NCBI RefSeq assembly: GCF_001723175.1
Contig: NC_064653.1
Coordinates: forward strand, 2,666,001-2,730,000
Reading direction: 5' to 3'
DNA length: 64,000 nt
Origin: Penicillium oxalicum
Taxonomy: Eukaryota; Ascomycota; Eurotiomycetes; Eurotiales; Aspergillaceae
Below are positions 34,944 to 47,000 of the stretch, piece by piece. How positions within the stretch are numbered: position 1 is the first letter of the stretch; each line of letters begins with the position of its first letter. The translations under genes and the position numbers were made by a program. The notes below the pieces were generated by a model. That model searched no databases. It saw only the letters and a list, made by a program, of their open reading frames with translations, and was not told where the DNA came from.

Positions 34944-37900
34944 TATGTCTGAAAGTAATCAAAATCGGCGATGAGGGGGGGGGCGTTTTTTTCTGGACAG
35001 GTGATCTATCACCGATCAGAATGCTTCTGGGGAGTCAAGAAGGTCTCTTGACGCGCTGACGCGTGGAGCGGTATCAAGCCCCAGTGGCACTTGGATGAGG
35101 GTTCTCAATCAAATTGTAATCCTGCTTCACGGCAGGTTTCAGGTGACCTGGTGTCTTCGTTCAGGAAATTTCAGGATCGAAGTCAAGGATGTTGTGGGAA
35201 AAGACACCCAGTTATTGGCTCACGAGAGAATAACCTATCCGGGATAATGATTCGTGAGGATCGTGTCGTGGGGTCGCGTGATCAAAGGGTGTGATCGGAG
35301 AATTCAATAGAAAGGGCACGGGACTGAAGAGCCTGTGAGGGGTCTTTCTCTTAGGACGCAAAACAGCCTGAGAGAGGTTAAGCACCACTGAATGAACAAC
35401 CAGACGCACAAGCTGGATAACCAATGCACGTCACAAAAGCCAGGGCCTGCAGATGTCCTCCAAGTGTTTGTTCACAGTTTGTCCTGTTGGAGATTGGACA
35501 GATAGGCAAGGAGGTCCCGGTTGTTCCAGATCCGGTAGGCGACGCGGAGAGCAAACGCGTGGAGAATCTCCTCTGCTTTCACGAATACCGTTGGAGTAAT
35601 TGAAACGTCGGCGTAGCACGAGCCAGGCGGGACGAGTTACGGATCGCTCAAAGGGGTGTTTTTGAGCGGAAGGCGCGGACAGATAGAGAAGGTGCTCACT
35701 TCCGGAATGAGAGAAGCTGCGAGGATTTGATCTTCAGTGACCCGAATGTCCAAGGCGTTGAGCGCTGCGGGCTTGGAACAATCAGGCAGATCACAGAATC
35801 GATCGATGTAAGAACCACAGCAGGATATCTCTGATGACGGAGATGAAACTATGGTGCGTTAGATGAAAGTCAAAATGAGGCAGTCTTGCAAGAAGCAGGG
35901 ACTTCCAGAAAGGAAATGACGCACAGGACCGCAGTGGGAGGAGGAGGGAGGGGGGGGTGGGAGGCAAGAGGGGAGATGTGAAGGAAGGTAGGAGTTGGAG
36001 GAGGAAGAGGGACGGAAAACGCAAAATTATTATTTGGGTAATCAGGGCCGCGAGTTGTGGTAGCGGGGTGTAACTGCCCGCCCAGCGTCCAGCACGACCG
36101 AGTTGAAGTGACCCGAGAGCGCGTTGGCCATGACAAACAATACGACACAACTCAAATAAACAAGCTGATAGGAACATCCATTGGAAGACCCTTGATGCAT
36201 GTAAATCAATACTGACCTGGTGTATTTTGTATGACCGATGCAAGATGATCCAACTCCCACAGTCAAGGGACTTTGCTGATCGAGGTACTTGAGAGACGAA
36301 AAAAAAAAATCTTAACTATGGAGACCTTGTGGAATTCCTCGGAGCCGTAGCCGTAGCCGTACGTCTTCCCCCCACACGGAAAGATTTGGCCTTCACACAC
36401 AAATGGCAGGCCACCCGCCCATGTCAGTGCCAGCGTCAACGCCAGTCACACAATGTCCTGCTCCAAACCCTATGGGATGAGGCAGACAAGGCCTGCATGT
36501 AAGCTGTTAGAGCTACTGTCGTGGTGTCTTTTTTCGGCTTAGTGGAGGAATGAGGAGCGAGAGTTTGGTGATATCCAATAACGAGCTGAGCTATTACTGC
36601 CTTGGTATCACAAGCGTTTTACCAGATCCATGGAGACTTGGACTGTGTGCTGCCAGATCACCGTGTTATTATCGTAGCTGGTTGAATCACTCTCGAGGGG
36701 GGTTGTGGTTGAGTGTGCTCCACCGTAAACCAGTATCTACTTGGATGCCTTGTCAGGTACACCCCTACACATATATATCCGCCCATGACAATATACAGTA
36801 CCGTGGTCCGTTGAGTGTGCCTCAAAGTTAGCACGCAGGGCCAGTTTGCTCTCTGGGAATCATCATCATTTGCTATTCGCTCACGTTGCTACTGTAAATT
36901 GAATTCCCGATCAACACTCGACCAAGGACCTCACCTCTCACGCAAGGATATTCTGAGGCTCGCATTGACCAGGTGTCGACGCGGTAGCTCTCGAGCCGTT
37001 GCGAGGACTGTAGAGTGAAGAACACTGCAGTTGTCCGGGGAAGGTGAAGAAGGCCGTGTTGCCAGATTCCTTTTTCCGACTAGACCAGAAGGCTCATGTG
37101 AGATCTCTGACCGGTTCACATCCTTTTCTTCATGGACGGGTACTGCCCGGACCCATGGGCTGCCGACACGGATCTTGATCCGACGCTTCATGCCATAGGC
37201 TAAACTCGCCCACACAGACATAGACAGGTCGTCCGGTGTAGTCCTCCGGGATGCAGAATGAATTACAGCTACAATATACCGTTTTCCCCCCGGAAAGTCA
37301 ATGCAAGGTGACAACTTCTACTAGACAGCAACATTGTCAGCCTTCCCCATCCGCCCATGGTGATCAGGCAAGACAATAGAAGAGATGGATTCCAAGACCC
37401 TTCCGACTCCCACGTTCAGGATTTGCTTCCGTGACAAAGACTTTGTCTCTAAACCGAGGGAAACAACGGCCGTCCCGTCTGCCCGAGCAAGCTTGGCGGG
37501 AGACGATGGAAAAGCCCGCCGATGGAAATTGACTAAGCGGCTGTGCCCGTCGACAAACGGGGGCCTTCGCGTGGAGCAAAGTTGCTGGACCGATTTCATT
37601 TCGTTACACCGCATTTGAAGTTGATCACCTCTAGAAAGAGAGCGAGAGAGAGGGAGAGAGGGAAAGAGAGAAGAGAGCAGATCGATCTGACAGGAGGTAC
37701 GGTATAGATGAGAATCAGTACTAAAAGTTTCCCATACTGCTGAGGTAGTCGTACCGGTACTGTACTCGGCGTGGTAAAACTCTGGTCCAGCCTCAGTCCT
37801 CAGGTGTCCAAGCTGGTGCTTTGTGCTGACCATGTACAAAAAGTATGTGCTTATTGTACTGTACATCTGCACCGCTAGTACGCAACGGAATGAGCACTCA

Positions 37901-38106
37901 ACCACACGGGATCCACCGGGCTCGAAGGATTTTGCCCAGTTGATTGGTTGGTTGGTCGCAACGGGCGACACAATCAGGTCTCTCTCTCTGCTGGGAGCGA
38001 GTGCAACGCAACCGAAAACTGCTACTACAAGAAGAGAATTCGTTAATTGGTACAGACGCTGTACTTGACATAGTAAGTCTACCACCGATGATGACTACAG
38101 ATCAAG

Positions 38107-38157
<51 letters not shown>

Positions 38158-39098
38158 GCGTAAATGGCAGATTGTCACCGTTTTCGAGATCTCAGATTTG
38201 CATATCACGTCAGACCATTGGAAGGGGACGGGATTCTCGGGTACTGTACCTGATAGGGCTTGAGACCCTCTGCTACGGAGGACTACTCAGACGCTGGGTC
38301 CGAGTCCACCAACTCCCAAGTCGGAGATTTCACGTGAAAGCACAACTGCAGGACAATCCCTTGACCGGGTGGTGTGAATTGAAGTGGTTTTAAACTGTCA
38401 TATTGAGCTGGCCATCTCAATATGTCCATGTAATCAAGATCGTATCTTCCACGCAACGGAAAGCCTCAAGTCTACCATAGTATCTCGACTCTATTCAGGT
38501 CACGTGAACCAGACGTATGGTCCCATCGAGATGGTCGGTCCCAGCACGAGTTCGATCCCTCGGCACGCCGGGACGATGAGCCTACTTTCAGCTCACCTTC
38601 CAAAGAAGGGAGTCACAGCAGACAAGGGGCATGGCGGGGATCGAGGTATTTCTAGGCCCGGCATTGAGGAAAGTCGGGTGAGATCTGTACATCTAAGGGC
38701 AGTAGCCCTTGAGCGATGGAGCGCGGTAATAGGTCGGAATGAATATATCTCCATCAATGCCCTTGGCCAGATGCTACATTTACTGCAGCCCTGTAATGGA
38801 ACGTCACCGTGTACGAAGTCTAAGATAGCAGTTTCAACTTCAAAGTAGGTGGGTTGTAAAAGGTTTCGCTCATGGCAAGTGCCGACTCGAAAAAACTCGG
38901 AGCATGCCAGTGACGGCGAAGAAAGAACCCAGGAATCAAGTACATCATGTAGCTTACGAGCAAAAAAGACGTGACCCATGACCCGTGATATTAAATATGT
39001 ATTCAGTTTCACTCCTGTACTTGGGAAGAGCCAACCGGAACGATGATTCTCAACATCAGCGACATATCACCAACCAGAGACCAGAGCATGTCCCGTCG
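34944..39098. other. Gene-sparse region upstream of the La-related gene
   Basis: More than 4 kb carries no gene I can support. Purine-rich plus-strand sequence at about 35930-36020 is pyrimidine-rich in La-related-gene orientation and is probably its transcription start region, implying a leader of about 1 kb. GTAGCC is repeated three times near 36350. A long (AG)n array lies at 38111-38153, with an impure one at about 37636-37680. The 254-codon open frame at 37321-38085 (-) has no ATG at its start and no recognisable features. The frame at 38384-38848 (+) is equally anonymous. The right end includes the NPR3 3' flank. Confidence 0.4.
38111..38153. repeat. (AG)n microsatellite
   Basis: About 21 uninterrupted AG dinucleotides form a simple-sequence repeat likely to vary in length between strains. 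It lies outside any supported gene. Confidence 0.95.
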
Positions 39099-41681
39099 CT
39101 ACCAATGGCGAACTCCGACGAGCACTTGTTCCCGGGAGTCAGGTTCAACATAGCTCACGGGGCCGGTGAGAAACCCGAGGCGCATCAGAGCCTGAGCAAC
39201 CAGCTTGCGCTTCAAGTTCTCACGTACAGGGATCTTTTCCAGCGCATCAAAGCCATTGAAATACTTCACCAGGATCGGCCAGTGTTGTCTCAAAACGTCA
39301 TGCTGTTCATGCGGCGCAAGTTCCTGGCCCGACACAGCCATCCCTCTCAGTGTGTTTGGTTGCGTGGGGAACCGGGCCAAGATTTCATCCAGCCATCGAG
39401 ACTCGAGCGGAGACGCGCGTTGAGGGGCAGGAATGAGAGAGGAAAGCCGAATCGCGGTGGACCGATCCAGCAATTTATGAGAGAGCTGGAGGCGAGCATG
39501 AGGATCGAGTCGGCCGCCGGGCATGGGTGTTTCCTCGCCACTACCGTGACTCGCCAGGGAGGAAGACGAAGAGGAATGGGCATCCGCGTCACTGGGAGAC
39601 GGTGAGCGTTCGTCGTCGCTGGTCGATTTGCCATTGCTTTTTGCAAGGTATCGATCGACCTCCTCCTTACGAAGGGCGGTTTCTACCCCCAGTTTGATTT
39701 CGGGTGATACTTTGACACGGGCAAAGCTTCGCAGCTGTGTGACCCAGCCGCCGCGGAGCAGCCACGCCAGGATAGAAAAGTATGTTTCCTTGTGGTCTTT
39801 GCTGGGGATGAAGCTGCCGTAAGGCCGGGGGGTACCGCTCAAGGCAGAAAGCATCTTAGGCAGACTGGGTAGCGTCGGAAATGTGGCCTGATAAGCAATG
39901 GTGGCTATTTCAAGCTTACTGAGATCGCAATTGGGTGATACGATGTAGGTGTCTCGTTGATGGATTGGAGGAATAGCCCGTGCACGACGCCAGTACACCA
40001 GATGACTCGCCAACATTTGTATGGTGGATAGCGGGATGCCCGACGAGGCTGAGATTTGTGCAAAGGACTTTGTGGGTTTTGAGAATCGAATGTAGTGAGC
40101 GAGGGCTGGCGCCAGCGCGCCTCCAGAAGCCTCGACGTCTTTGATGACTGCAGCTTCGCTATCCAGGAGAAGCAGGGCAAAATGTTTTGCAAGGACTTGA
40201 TGCGCATTGTTCTGGTTATTGTTGCTGTTTTTGTCCTCACTGTGCGGATCATCGATGGGAGTTGCGCTGTCCGCCGTAGTCAGCCACAGACCGGGATAGG
40301 CTCTGTCGGTTGGGCCAGCTAGATAAGGCGTGGACGTCAATGGGGGTATCTGAAGGGAGATGGAGACATCGGGACTGAACGAGACAGACGCGATTTTTGA
40401 CGCGGATATACTGCTGTAGACGGTGTAGATGGCTCTTGCTAGCGTTGACTGATTGATCAATTCGGAGTAGAGGTTGTGGACGGATGTTCCTACGTGGAAG
40501 CAGTTAGCCAGAATCCCCATCCAGATAGGAAAAGCGGCGACCATACGGTTCTCACGAGCTCTCCTCCGAACTTGCAGTATATGTTGGGATTCCCTCCAGA
40601 CGTAATCGTTTCGAGCTTGCTCCCATTTCAAAGCTTTGGCAAATTTTTTGATGACGTTCTCGTAAATGTCCTTTATTCGGGTCGAGTATTCCAGTAAGGG
40701 AGGATCCATGACGAAGACGACGTTGAACATGGTCATCTGATCGTTGTCCTCGGTGTCAATGCCATCTTCTGCGTGCTTGCCTAGCCTGCTGCTTGCGGTC
40801 GAGGTTCGCTTGTAATCGGTAGGTGAGGCCGTTAATGACAGCTCCGTGATGGTAGCAACACTGCCGCCCATGTCAGGAGTAGCTGTCAGATCATCCTCGC
40901 CCTGGCCATCTTCAGAATTTTCATTGTGTCCCAATTCACCACCGTCCCACTCTGGTGCGGACTTTTTCTTCTTCTTCTTCCGGCGTTGCTTGCGCCAAGT
41001 TCCATCCTCACGCACGAACACCGGCCAGCCGATCAGCGCAAGATCGTTTATCCCAACCTCAAACCGTTTCTTATGCCACGAGCGAGATGGACTCAAAAGC
41101 TTCTCCCAAACGCTCCCCGGAAGGCCAAGCAGCGACTCCCAGGGGGCCCGTGTCGACCCTCCGGACGACTCGTCTTCGTGCCAGTCGGATCCTGCATCGT
41201 CCTCGTGATCTGAACTTGCACCCGCTCTTCTCCGCAACGAAGAAGGTCTGGCAGATCCGATAGATCCAGCTCTCTGAGATTCTGCAACCCCGGGCGATGC
41301 GCCATCTGGTGCCAGTGCGAGGGGATCGATGCCGAAGTTGCTCGCGCGCCGTCCGAGTCCGGCCGACAGGTTCACGCTTAGGTTCGAAGCCAAATTTGTG
41401 CCCACGTTGACGCTGCCAGCCAGATGATGGGGCTCTCTCTCGTCCTCATCTTCATCTGAACTCAGTCCCGTGTCTGAGCTTGAGCTCGAGTCGGTATTCC
41501 TGGATCCTTGTCGGCTACGGGTGCGAGACACCCGGCGACCACCCTTGGTCGTCGTCCGCAGGCGGTTTTCGTTGAGTGGATTCGGCGGATAGTTGAACAC
41601 CAGGCGCGGACCGGTCCGTGATCGTACAATGAGAATTATCGCGACTAAGCATGGGTCGGGAGGACGTGCAATCGACGACAT
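39099..41681 (-). CDS. NPR3: Nitrogen permease regulator 3 (Npr3), TORC1-inhibiting SEACIT/GATOR1 subunit
   Basis: Npr3 works with Npr2 and Iml1 as a GTPase-activating complex that shuts down TORC1 when amino acids or nitrogen are limiting. A single exon gives 860 aa. The N-terminus (DPCLVAIILIVRSRTGPRLV) begins a longin-like domain. It continues after a long acidic, Ser-rich insertion at FEVGINDLALIGWPVFVREDG and at FNVVFVMDPPLLEYSTRI (about 310-360). The C-terminal winged-helix region includes FAQISASSGIPLSTIQMLASHLVYW and ends with a conserved block near LEKIPVRENLKRKLV. KKKKKKS around residue 235 is a lysine-rich low-complexity stretch. There are no introns, unlike most neighbours. COX19 lies upstream on the same strand. 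Confidence 0.93.
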   Translation of the reverse strand: MSSIARPPDPCLVAIILIVRSRTGPRLVFNYPPNPLNENRLRTTTKGGRRVSRTRSRQGSRNTDSSSSSDTGLSSDEDEDEREPHHLAGSVNVGTNLASNLSVNLSAGLGRRASNFGIDPLALAPDGASPGVAESQRAGSIGSARPSSLRRRAGASSDHEDDAGSDWHEDESSGGSTRAPWESLLGLPGSVWEKLLSPSRSWHKKRFEVGINDLALIGWPVFVREDGTWRKQRRKKKKKKSAPEWDGGELGHNENSEDGQGEDDLTATPDMGGSVATITELSLTASPTDYKRTSTASSRLGKHAEDGIDTEDNDQMTMFNVVFVMDPPLLEYSTRIKDIYENVIKKFAKALKWEQARNDYVWRESQHILQVRRRARENRMVAAFPIWMGILANCFHVGTSVHNLYSELINQSTLARAIYTVYSSISASKIASVSFSPDVSISLQIPPLTSTPYLAGPTDRAYPGLWLTTADSATPIDDPHSEDKNSNNNQNNAHQVLAKHFALLLLDSEAAVIKDVEASGGALAPALAHYIRFSKPTKSFAQISASSGIPLSTIQMLASHLVYWRRARAIPPIHQRDTYIVSPNCDLSKLEIATIAYQATFPTLPSLPKMLSALSGTPRPYGSFIPSKDHKETYFSILAWLLRGGWVTQLRSFARVKVSPEIKLGVETALRKEEVDRYLAKSNGKSTSDDERSPSPSDADAHSSSSSSLASHGSGEETPMPGGRLDPHARLQLSHKLLDRSTAIRLSSLIPAPQRASPLESRWLDEILARFPTQPNTLRGMAVSGQELAPHEQHDVLRQHWPILVKYFNGFDALEKIPVRENLKRKLVAQALMRLGFLTGPVSYVEPDSREQVLVGVRHW

Positions 41682-42031
41682 TGGGAGTGCTGCCGATCAG
41701 CTGCGGCGCGGAATCGGACAAGCATGGACATGCGACTGTTGGAGCTGTCGAGGCGGAACTACTTTCCCCGCATGTGACCCTAGAGAGAAGTGAAGGAGCC
41801 TTCTACTGCGTCCCAACTTGAAGCAAATTCGGCCATGAAATTGAAATCTGGATTCTCGGCAGCCATTTTTATTACCTGTGTGGAGTCTTGATTCTTGAAA
41901 ATTTAATTGTGAAAAGAAATATTGTATGTGCAAATCCCCCTCAGGAACGCCATTCACAGTCCCATGGTCAATCATCCTAATCTCCAGTTCGTATCGTACA
42001 CAATCTGCCCTCATCAAACTTTCGAGGCTGC
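41682..42031. other. Intergenic spacer between COX19 and NPR3
   Basis: 350 bases hold the NPR3 promoter and the COX19 3' end. No further gene is visible. Confidence 0.5.
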
Positions 42032-42703
42032 TTATTTTTCTGTCTTGCCCGCCTCTTGTGGTTGTGGCTGTGTCCTGTTTTTGGACGCATCGTTGCCTTC
42101 TGCTGGATCATCCTTGAAGATGAGCCCCAGATTCTGGAAATTATCCGGAGCCATCAAATTTCTGGAAGCATGAAAAAATACGGAGTCAGTAAGATATTCC
42201 TCTTGACCTCTGATGGCCATGCTCCTCTATCTTGTAGTGAGTCAGGTAGACTGATCACAACGTACTTATCCATTCGACAGGCGAGGTATTGTTTCGCCAG
42301 CTTGCGACAGGCCTCGTCATTGGTACCACGATTCAACTTGATGCATTTCAGATAACCCGAGATAATGTGCTTGCATTCCCCTGTACAATCAAATTTACTG
42401 TCAGATCGTCTCTTTGTTGGTCGTTTGGGATAAAGCCTGGGTGTGCGTTCGGGCAGAATGGGCCAACAATTCTGCTAGTGGATCGTACCATCGTGATCAA
42501 GGGGGAAACTTCCACGTTCTGGTCTGTTTGGGGGAACCACAAAAGGGTCAGCAATGGGCTTTGATAGTGTCTCGCACGAGAAGCCGCATTCCATATCATG
42601 CAGAGGACAGAGGACGGGGACAGATTGAAGTAATGTCGATTGGTATAACTCACGGTGTGGGCTTGTAATTGACCGAACCACCTCCGGGGGCTCCAAAGCT
42701 CAT
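42032..42703 (-). CDS. COX19: Cytochrome c oxidase assembly protein Cox19
   Basis: Cox19 is a small twin-CX9C protein of the mitochondrial intermembrane space, imported by Mia40, and needed for copper delivery to cytochrome c oxidase. Four exons join in frame: 42703-42654, 42523-42489, 42380-42266 and 42161-42032 (50 + 35 + 115 + 130 nt), giving 109 aa. The protein starts MSFGAPGGG, passes through PPERGSFPLDHDGEC, and has the two motifs C-KHIISGYLK-C and C-RKLAKQYLA-C, each with nine residues between cysteines. It continues NLMAPDNFQNLGL, as in other Cox19 proteins. The 35-nt second exon makes it easy to miss. It is divergent from the GFA-type gene, with about 620 bases between the starts. 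Confidence 0.93.
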
Positions 42704-43325
42704 TTTGTCAAAAGGGCGAACGGTCGCGAGGCAATCCAGATGGCCTGACTTCTTGTTTGAAGCAACCCGTGAATCCTCAGCGAGCAACCAGTGCCTCCAT
42801 CCGAAATCAAAACTCCGGCGCAGGTGCCAAAGTCCGAAGACAAACAGAGCAAAAGAGACAAACAGTCTCTGCTGACCAATCAGCGATCGCCATTCCCAGA
42901 TGAGCACTGTTGCTGATGATGTAGTTCACGCAATTGATTGCCCAGAAACAAGACTAGCCCGCACCCAAGTGGGCGAGGGAATTGATGACTGGAGCTGCAT
43001 GGAGCATGCAGCTAGAGGTGATTTGTTTGCATCGTAATGGCTTGCTGAGTCCCACCGATGATTCGCTATGTCCGTCACTTCCATGTAACACTGCCTCGCA
43101 TCAATTTTGCACTATATGTAGGTCTGACAGGAGGACGAACACACGTGTCTCCGCGCAAGCCCGATGTAGAACAACAACTCGATACATTCCAAGCCCCCCC
43201 CCCCCCCTTCTAGTCACCACGAGCCCTCTCCCCTATCTTCCATCTCATTATACAAACGAGGACGGGAGAGCTTTCGATCGGCATCTCCAGAGATAACACC
43301 AGCCACAGAAAAGCCGTGCTCCAAG
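42704..43325. promoter_or_regulatory. Divergent promoter region of COX19 and the GFA-type gene, with a poly-C tract
   Basis: The region between the two starts contains 14 consecutive C at 43194-43207 and no recognisable gene. It should hold both promoters. No clear factor site stands out. Confidence 0.45.
43194..43207. repeat. Poly-C tract
   Basis: 14 consecutive C lie upstream of the GFA-type gene. Confidence 0.9.
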
Positions 43326-44053
43326 ATGCCAATGTTAGTACCAGCACCTACTACGCAGTGAGCACTGAACAGTGTCCCGTCTCCTTTTGAAAACCGGGAG
43401 ATCTCCGCGCTCGAGCTTTGATCCATGATGGAACCCATATAAGCTAACAGCATATATCGTAATATAGGAAACTTGATGGAAGCTGCCAATGTGGTGGCGT
43501 TGAGTTCACCCTCCAGTCCAATACACCTGTTCCGTATCAACTCTGCGCTTGCAGCATCTGTCGCAAAATTGGCGGATATGTCGGCTGCGTGAATCTGGGC
43601 GGCATAGCCAACAGCCTTCAAGTGCTAAAGGGGCAAGATCTGATCAAGTATGACCATCTCTGTTCCTGTCCCTTCTTCTCCTGTTCTGACTCGAAACCTC
43701 ATGCGGCGGTCAATGCGACCAACCAACGGTGGCTAACGTCAACGCGCAGAAAATATAACGCAATCAAGGACCGCGGAACCCCTAATGAGGAGCAATGCAG
43801 TTCGGAACGCAATTTTTGTTCCAACTGCAGCTCCATGTTGTGGCTTTGGGATCACCACTGGCCCGAGCTGATTCATCCTTTTGCCTCGGCCATCGATACA
43901 GAGCTACCCGAGCCAGCTGAAATGGCATGTATCATGGAGAGCTCAAAGCCCAAATGGATGCGATGGCCTGAAGGAAAGAAGAGCACGCACTCGCTGTATT
44001 CCAAGGAGAGCCTGGAGGAATGGCACAAAAAGCATGGATACTATAACGAATAA
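43326..44053 (+). CDS. GFA/CENP-V-type zinc protein (glutathione-dependent formaldehyde-activating family)
   Basis: Members bind zinc through cysteines; some act on S-hydroxymethylglutathione, but most fungal copies have no proven substrate. Three exons, 43326-43333 (8 nt), 43468-43647 and 43750-44053, give 163 aa. The joined start reads MPMKLDGSCQCGGVEF, a usual beginning for this family. Zinc ligands are visible as CQC, CACSIC and FCSNC. The closing block SIDTELPEP-like (ASAIDTELPEP) and ESLEEWHKKHGYY is typical. Both introns (134 and 102 nt) have GCTAAC branch sites. The first exon is inferred from the frame, the branch site and family resemblance, because GTTAGT is a weaker donor. Confidence 0.85.
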
Positions 44054-47000
44054 GGCTTCGACAGGAAAGTCGTATACCGAAGCGACAAACTACATGACGA
44101 ATCACGCTAGCTGTTTAGATGTACATGACTCAGGTACCCACGAGGCGCAATCTCCCAGAGGTGCGAGGAACAAGTACAACCAGGAGCTACGGAGTTGAGA
44201 GCAAGCGAGTTGTTACATAGTGATTACGAAAAATTCAGTGCTAAAGAGATCACGTTCATTGGTAATATCTTGGACAAAAAAAAACCCTGCGGAATCTGAA
44301 TTGCGAGTCAGCAGATGATCACAACTCGATCGCTCGATGACAAGAGTGAGTGGAGGTAGGGGTCAGTTCTCCAAGGTGAATATAATTTTTTATCTTCAAT
44401 GTGTATTCAGAAAGAACACAGCGAATAATTGGTGCTCATCAGAAAGTGGGAAGAGGTAACGAAGGGCAGCACTCGTACATACCAAGGATAAGGTCGTCCA
44501 CTATTGATTGAATTCGTGCCCTAATCTTATGGAATGAATCAAGTCAGCGACAGCATTCAGACATAATGCAAGCGTGATGATCATCTTGTAAACATGGCAA
44601 CTATGTCAGGCTTTTAAAAAGTCAGCTCAGGGTTCCTTCAGTTTGGAAAGCAATGTCAATCTGAGAAACTCACCTCATTAAATCAGATTTTTGTATAAAT
44701 GTTCATTGCCAGAATACCGAAGTATCCAGCTCAAACAGTGTGAATAACACATTCATCATAATAGATATGGCCATGTGGTTCGATCATGCATGCGCAAAAA
44801 GGCAGAAGGATTGAAATTACCTGATGAGAATCAATGTTAGTGCTGATGATTCTATAGCAGGTATAGATGTCATAAACCAAACATGACAATGGGCAGATTG
44901 TCAGGTGACGAATTCTCAACAAGTATTCCACATCCCAGACACCCACAGAGTTTGTACGCTCTGGGTTTGTAGGGTGACGGAACGTGGATACGTTATGTCC
45001 GCCCGTTCGTTCAAGATTTCTTCATACAAGGCATGATGGCGCAGAAGGGGGAGAATATTGAGAGCGAAATTGAATGTACCTAGCAACATCGAATTAGCTT
45101 TTGATCGTATGAGATGAGTTGATGCGATCAATAGTGATGTTGGTTGGGTGTAGTCAGACAAGGCTGAAACTTAATGTATGACAGATTCCACATGATAACT
45201 TAAGATTGAGGAATGCCTTTGCATGTCGTAGGAGTCATCATCCAAGGGGGGGGAGGGGAGCAAATGCAGGTTGCTTGGCCTGTATGGCATGAGCTTACCT
45301 TTTAAGAAAGTGACGACCGGCACTGAGACGCAACATCAAGCACTCAATGTCCGGTCGTCGAGATCTTCAGAGACAGTCCGTCTTGAAGATACAGCCTTCC
45401 ATGTATATTCCTCAATTGAAGAATTAATAGGAGCAGGGCGAAGAAGTCGTAGACACCCAAATTGTGCCGCGGATGAAGAAAGAAGAAAAATTTTCGTGAG
45501 TGGAGCACGAAATATAAACGAAGCTTCCGGATACGGTAGGCGCGATAGGCTTGTGGTGTAGTTTGTCTTGCCGGCAAACAGAGGACTCCACTTTCGCGCT
45601 GCGCGTGTTTCCTGCCTTGATGCCTAGAGAAATGAATGCCTCTAGCCCTTACTGGAACCATACCTCGCCGGATACATACTGAAATCTTTGCCATCGCAGT
45701 CCAAGAAACACTTTCACTTTCACTCGGCATACATGACCACTTCCATGTTTGGTCAGAGAGCAACTGATCTTGGTAGAAATATTTCTAAAAGGAGCCGGCT
45801 AGATGACTCTCGGTGTCGTGTCTACTACATAGTCTTGTTCATTACTAGCCCAAACCCTAGGTGGGGTTACGTTCGAACAGGCTGCTCGAATGCTTGAGGG
45901 AGCGCATTGTGAGCATTATTCAGTCCGGAGCTCTCTCAGTCGACTGGTGGAGTTGTGCGCAAGGCTTCCCCCTTTGAATTTGTCATCACCTGTCAAGCCT
46001 CCGCCGAGGAAAATAGAATATGAACGAGGTGTCAATCGCGGAACCTTTATATGTTGATAGTCACACCGACTTGACAATAACAGGAGCTGGCGTACTTTCC
46101 TTCTCGAGCCATCTCAATTGTCTTTATTTTAGTTGATATCAACATCTGGGCATTTTTTATCCCTGGGAAAATGTGCAGTATGGGATGAAAAGTTAACGTG
46201 ACTGAATTCTCGGGCGATGCACTTCATCGGGCCCTGTCTACTTCCTGTAGAAGAATATCCCCCAAAATCAGCCTAGGCTGAGAAAAGATTAATCCATGTC
46301 TGATAAGACTTCCAAGGCAAGTGGCAAAACGAAGGTCTGTGCAGCACGAGATGCATACGAGCAACCTGTGTGATGGACGTAGCCTAAAGGTTTGCGGTCA
46401 GCAATAGTTCTTTCGCAAGTTACATATATCTTAAATGGGCAAAGAGCCGTTAAATATGGAGAAAGATGAGATATAATGTCCTGTCGTGAGTGAGACTGTA
46501 GATCCCTCAGGCTCTCTCCGGTGTCTTATTTGTTTCTGAGTTAACGGATTTTGTATTTGGGCAACTTTCATCTTCACGGAGATAGGTAGTCGAATAAGAT
46601 GTGCATGTGCATTTTTAAGAGGCTGCTAGACTAGTAGAATAGGATGAGTAAAACTACAGATTCCAGGAACATTCCAAAGAAGCAATGTCCAAGCTACGTG
46701 TGAGGTAGTCGAGAAGAATATAAAGTTGAGCATAGTGGTCAAGAAATCTACAAAGGACTTTGCGACTCATCTTATTTTTCAAACCTTTGGGACACGTCAG
46801 TACTTGTTTTTAAGGACCGAGCGCCGTTGGCGTGAGATGATGCGTCACTAGGCAGTGTTATACAGTGGCGCTATTCGAAGTGATACGACGTTCACTGTGC
46901 AAAACCGAGCATGCTTCCAGTGGTCCAGTGGGTCGAAAGACACTACCGTATTAGTCTCTGCATGCATAAGAGCGGTATTGAATTTCTTCTTCTTTCTCCT

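Noticed and set aside
37321..38085. 254-codon open frame on the minus strand
   Set aside because: It opens with GTG, has no recognisable domain, runs through purine-rich simple sequence and has no splice partners. It looks like a chance open frame.
38549..38580. GTTCGATCCC resembling a tRNA T-loop
   Set aside because: No A box or matching acceptor stem could be found upstream, so it is not a credible tRNA.
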